This document shows, piece after piece, positions 61,467-64,000 of a stretch of DNA of 64,000 nucleotides. A program made the position numbers and the translations under genes. The stretch spans positions 2,264,374-2,328,373 of the forward strand of contig NW_003101682.1 in NCBI RefSeq assembly GCF_000003855.2. The letters are read 5' to 3'. Every line of letters begins with the position of its first letter. Position 1 is the first letter of the stretch. Under the pieces are notes generated by a model, which worked only from the letters and a program-made list of their open reading frames with translations, did no database searches and was not told the origin of the DNA. The DNA comes from Blastomyces gilchristii SLH14081. Its lineage: Eukaryota; Ascomycota; Eurotiomycetes; Onygenales; Ajellomycetaceae.

Positions 61467-62240
61467 ATGTATAAAATTCTCTCTTTCTTCAACTGCTTAG
61501 TATAGCATAGATAAGTGATGATACTGATCAGAGATCACATCAAAGCCTTCTCACAGAGAAAAGATAAAGAAATTACAGAATTCTACAGACTCAACTTAAC
61601 AGTATTCTGAGCAGAGCTCAAGTATGCTGCAGAAGACGAACTATAGATTAAGGTTCTCAGAGTCACTATTCTCAGAATCAAGCTCTCTCTGAGGTTCTCT
61701 CTGAATGATCACACAGAGTCATACATCACTGTGTTAGCTGAAGAGAGAGACAGCATTGTAATAGCAGTGAGAGAGACAGAGAAAGAACTGAACACAGACA
61801 AACTGATCAGTAGAAGAGACAATATCTCACTGCAAGGCACAGTGACTATCACCACAGCTGCAAGAGAAGCAGGAGAAGAAGAAGAAGATGTGACAATAAG
61901 AGTAGTACTTTAACAGTTCATTGACATCATCATCTTCATCTTCAATCAAGCTTTCTTGACAGTCACGGAGGCCGCAGCTGCACCACAAAGACATTTATTA
62001 TTCACTAGAAAATGTCAGAATAAGCTTCTTATTATCTCTCAAGAATGATGCTCTCATGCACTCACTATTGCAGATAAGAGAGGGGAGAAAAATGTTTTAT
62101 AGAGAAGAGAATCTTTTCAAAAAATCCTGTTACTACTGTTAGCTTTGTCTCTAAAACATATCACTTTTGCAGAGAATTTCATATATAGGACAGACTATGA
62201 TGAGAGATCTGCAAGTTACTTATTAACTACATTTTCCACA
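61467..62240 (+). pseudogene. extra reading frame of Gypsy 2, unknown function
   Basis: After the chromodomain a single frame stays readable for about 255 codons, broken only by TAA, TAG and TGA at places where a C-to-T or G-to-A change from Gln, Arg or Trp would explain them. It is fully open for 60 codons at 61731-61913 (EERDSIVIAVRETEKELN, REAGEEEEDVTIRVV). It continues with TVTEAAAAPQRHLLFTRKCQ at about 61959-62020, where CC and CG pairs survive. I recognise no domain, no signal peptide and no envelope-like membrane segment. Confidence 0.45.
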
Positions 62241-62462
62241 TTTTAAATTGATATATAAGAAACTCACTTATCACACATTTGATTTGAACAGAGATGAGAA
62301 AGAAAGTTCTACACAGTCAGCAGAAAAACTCATCTATTTCTTTATATTACATGCAGTATACACACTATCAAATTAATTGATAATTATTACTATATAACAA
62401 AGATAATTTCTAATTCAGTAATTTTAAGAGTATCAGAACTATATTCTTAGAGAGAAGAGTAT

Positions 62463-62995
62463 TATCACACTCTCAGCTGTATCAAGACCTTATTACAGTT
62501 TCACACAGCTCATCACTTTCATGTGAATGATTTCATCTCATTTAAACCAGTTTTCAATCACTCTATGACATCATTTGAATGTATTATATAAAGATTCAAT
62601 TGATGAATATGAGAACTCTGCTTCTATACAAGATCAGCAGATTACTCTCTCTTGACAGTAAGACACTGCTGAGATATCACTCCAGCTATTCTTACTCATG
62701 AAATGAGAGAGAGATATTCACTCATTATCTATATAGAATAGCTAGATGCTGACTTCTTATCAAAGAAATCAGTGATTCATTTTTCTTCTACTGAAATATA
62801 TACAAGAGTTACTGTATTTCTCATACAATTTTCTTAGTATACTAAGTACCATATCTGTGATATCCTTGCAATAACCCTGTAGCTCACAAGCTCACTATTT
62901 AAGCAAGATAGTCAAGCTCACTTATACAGCTTTTCAAACAACTACCTCTACATGACATCACCAACTAGCCACCGCTTCGGCTCCGTCACGTTACA
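62463..62995 (+). repeat. Gypsy 2 3' LTR (533 bp)
   Basis: Begins TATCACACTCTCAGC, which is mutated. It ends GGCTCCGTCACGTTACA, which is unmutated, the mirror image of the 5' LTR. Confidence 0.93.
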
Positions 62996-63000
62996 CTCTT

Positions 63001-64000
63001 TTACATCTGCAGTTGTGAGACTTGTGTGTCTTGTCTGAGTTATCATTGTGAGAATGAGCTGTTCATATATTGTATTCTTCTCTCTGCATTTCTCTGTGTC
63101 TCTCTCTCTCTTTCTGAGAAGTCTTGTGTATGTTGTAATTGCATGTACAATTCTAAGACTAGCAGATATTTATTCAGTAATTATTGTCTCTGTTTTTACA
63201 GTTTTATATGCTAACAATGATTCTTAGTTACTTCAGTATCAGAGACTATTTTAATCAAAGATACTAACACTGCTGAAATCACTCTCTTCTACTCTTAAGC
63301 TTCTTTCAGTGCTTTCTCTTTCTTTTCTGCAGAGAAGATTGTACACATACTGAATTATAAGCATTCAGCTCTGAGTGACTTTCACTGTCATTCATCTGAT
63401 TCTGTATCTTCTTCTTCAGTTTCTATCATCTCTGTCTTCTCTGCTCTAACTTCTGATTCTGTGAGTTCTATACTCTTCTTCAATTTTTCTACATACATGC
63501 ATATGCATTCCTACATTGATATATCGGTCAATCTTGTGATAAATGACATTAATGTTGTATACAGAGTGATAGAGAAATCAGAGATATATGTGATATTATT
63601 ATAAGAGTGACTTACAGCTCTTAAATCTCTTACAGATCTCGAGTTTTGAGATTTTCTTTATTTTTAGCATTTTTCAGATGGCATGGTGTTGAAAATAGAT
63701 TAAATGTGTGACATATGAAAATGAATAAAGTATATATGATAACATTTGTCTTTTACAGCTGACTTTTATAATTGATGATTAATTTATTATCTCTTCTCTT
63801 TCTTACACTTTTTCTTTGTCTGCTAGCTACTACTCTTACATAATCTCTATATAATACAGTATTCAGTGACTAGGTTTAGCAGCTTTTATCTCTTGTGATT
63901 CTGTCTCATATATTATACTGTCTCTCTTCAGCTGCTCAGACTACTACAGTAAACAGCTCATTAAAACTAATCTCACTCAATCTCTGAGTGTCTTCAGAGA
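63001..64000. other. AT-rich DNA, unassigned
   Basis: There are short Cys- and Ser-rich readings (63026-63214; Ser-rich near 63380-63470), but nothing I can assign to a gene or element. Dinucleotide use is like the mutated blocks, so it is probably an old repeat. Confidence 0.4.

Larger units (their letters stand above)
55246..62995 (+). mobile_element. Gypsy chromovirus 2, complete, mutated
   Basis: A 7750-bp element with two 533-bp LTRs (55246-55778 and 62463-62995) and a perfect 5-bp duplication CTCTT (55241-55245 and 62996-63000). Domains in order: gag, reverse transcriptase, RNase H, integrase, chromodomain. About 1.8 kb of further sequence between the chromodomain and the 3' LTR contains an extra reading frame. 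A polypurine run (AGAGAGAAGAG) lies just before the 3' LTR. Confidence 0.95.

Overview
The window looks like the nuclear genome of a filamentous ascomycete (Pezizomycotina). It holds one recognisable intact host gene, an SKN7-type HSF/response-regulator transcription factor with six short spliceosomal introns. That gene sits in an island of balanced base composition (about 3.1-14.4 kb) between long AT-rich blocks made of nested, mutated transposable elements. Nearly all pol, gag and transposase reading frames in the AT-rich blocks are broken by C-to-T and G-to-A changes, so the element 'genes' are pseudogenes that can be recognised only by motifs.

Layout. 1-2632: 3' part of a Gypsy chromovirus, LINE scraps, a mutated tRNA-derived SINE and a second tRNA-like SINE head. 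2671-3082: G-rich tract and an assembly gap of Ns. 3083-10650: SKN7 (6483-8980) with long CT-rich flanks. 10763-11173: an intact 411-bp TRIM (miniature LTR element). 11179-14186: GC-balanced DNA with a broken HNH-nuclease gene. 14187-24636: a 3'-truncated SINE, then a full-length Tad1-like LINE (copy B) carrying a nested LINE (copy A) and a hAT MITE. 24924-30635: a complete Copia element with 95-bp LTRs. 30869-42938: a complete Gypsy chromovirus carrying a 5.74-kb hAT element and, in its 3' LTR, a MITE. 43109-43476: the best preserved SINE. 43599-47181: truncated LINE C with a MITE, a tRNA-derived repeat, and a tandemly repeated relic. 47182-53828: a second full-length LINE (copy D). 53829-55245: a Ser/Thr-rich frame and another MITE. 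55246-62995: a second Gypsy chromovirus with 533-bp LTRs and an extra reading frame after pol. 62996-64000: AT-rich DNA with nothing identified.

The main signals are about genome defence and small parasites. The mutation pattern is RIP-like but strips CpC/GpG and CpG far more than CpA. Element edges, and elements shorter than about 0.4 kb, escape it. Several insertions are proven by target-site duplications and by empty sites in paralogous copies. The TRIM and the Copia share a primer-binding site matching the anticodon arm of initiator tRNA-Met. The hAT element carries a dispersed motif built on a 13-bp unit, in places inside candidate introns. All calls come from reading the sequence by eye; no database search was run.
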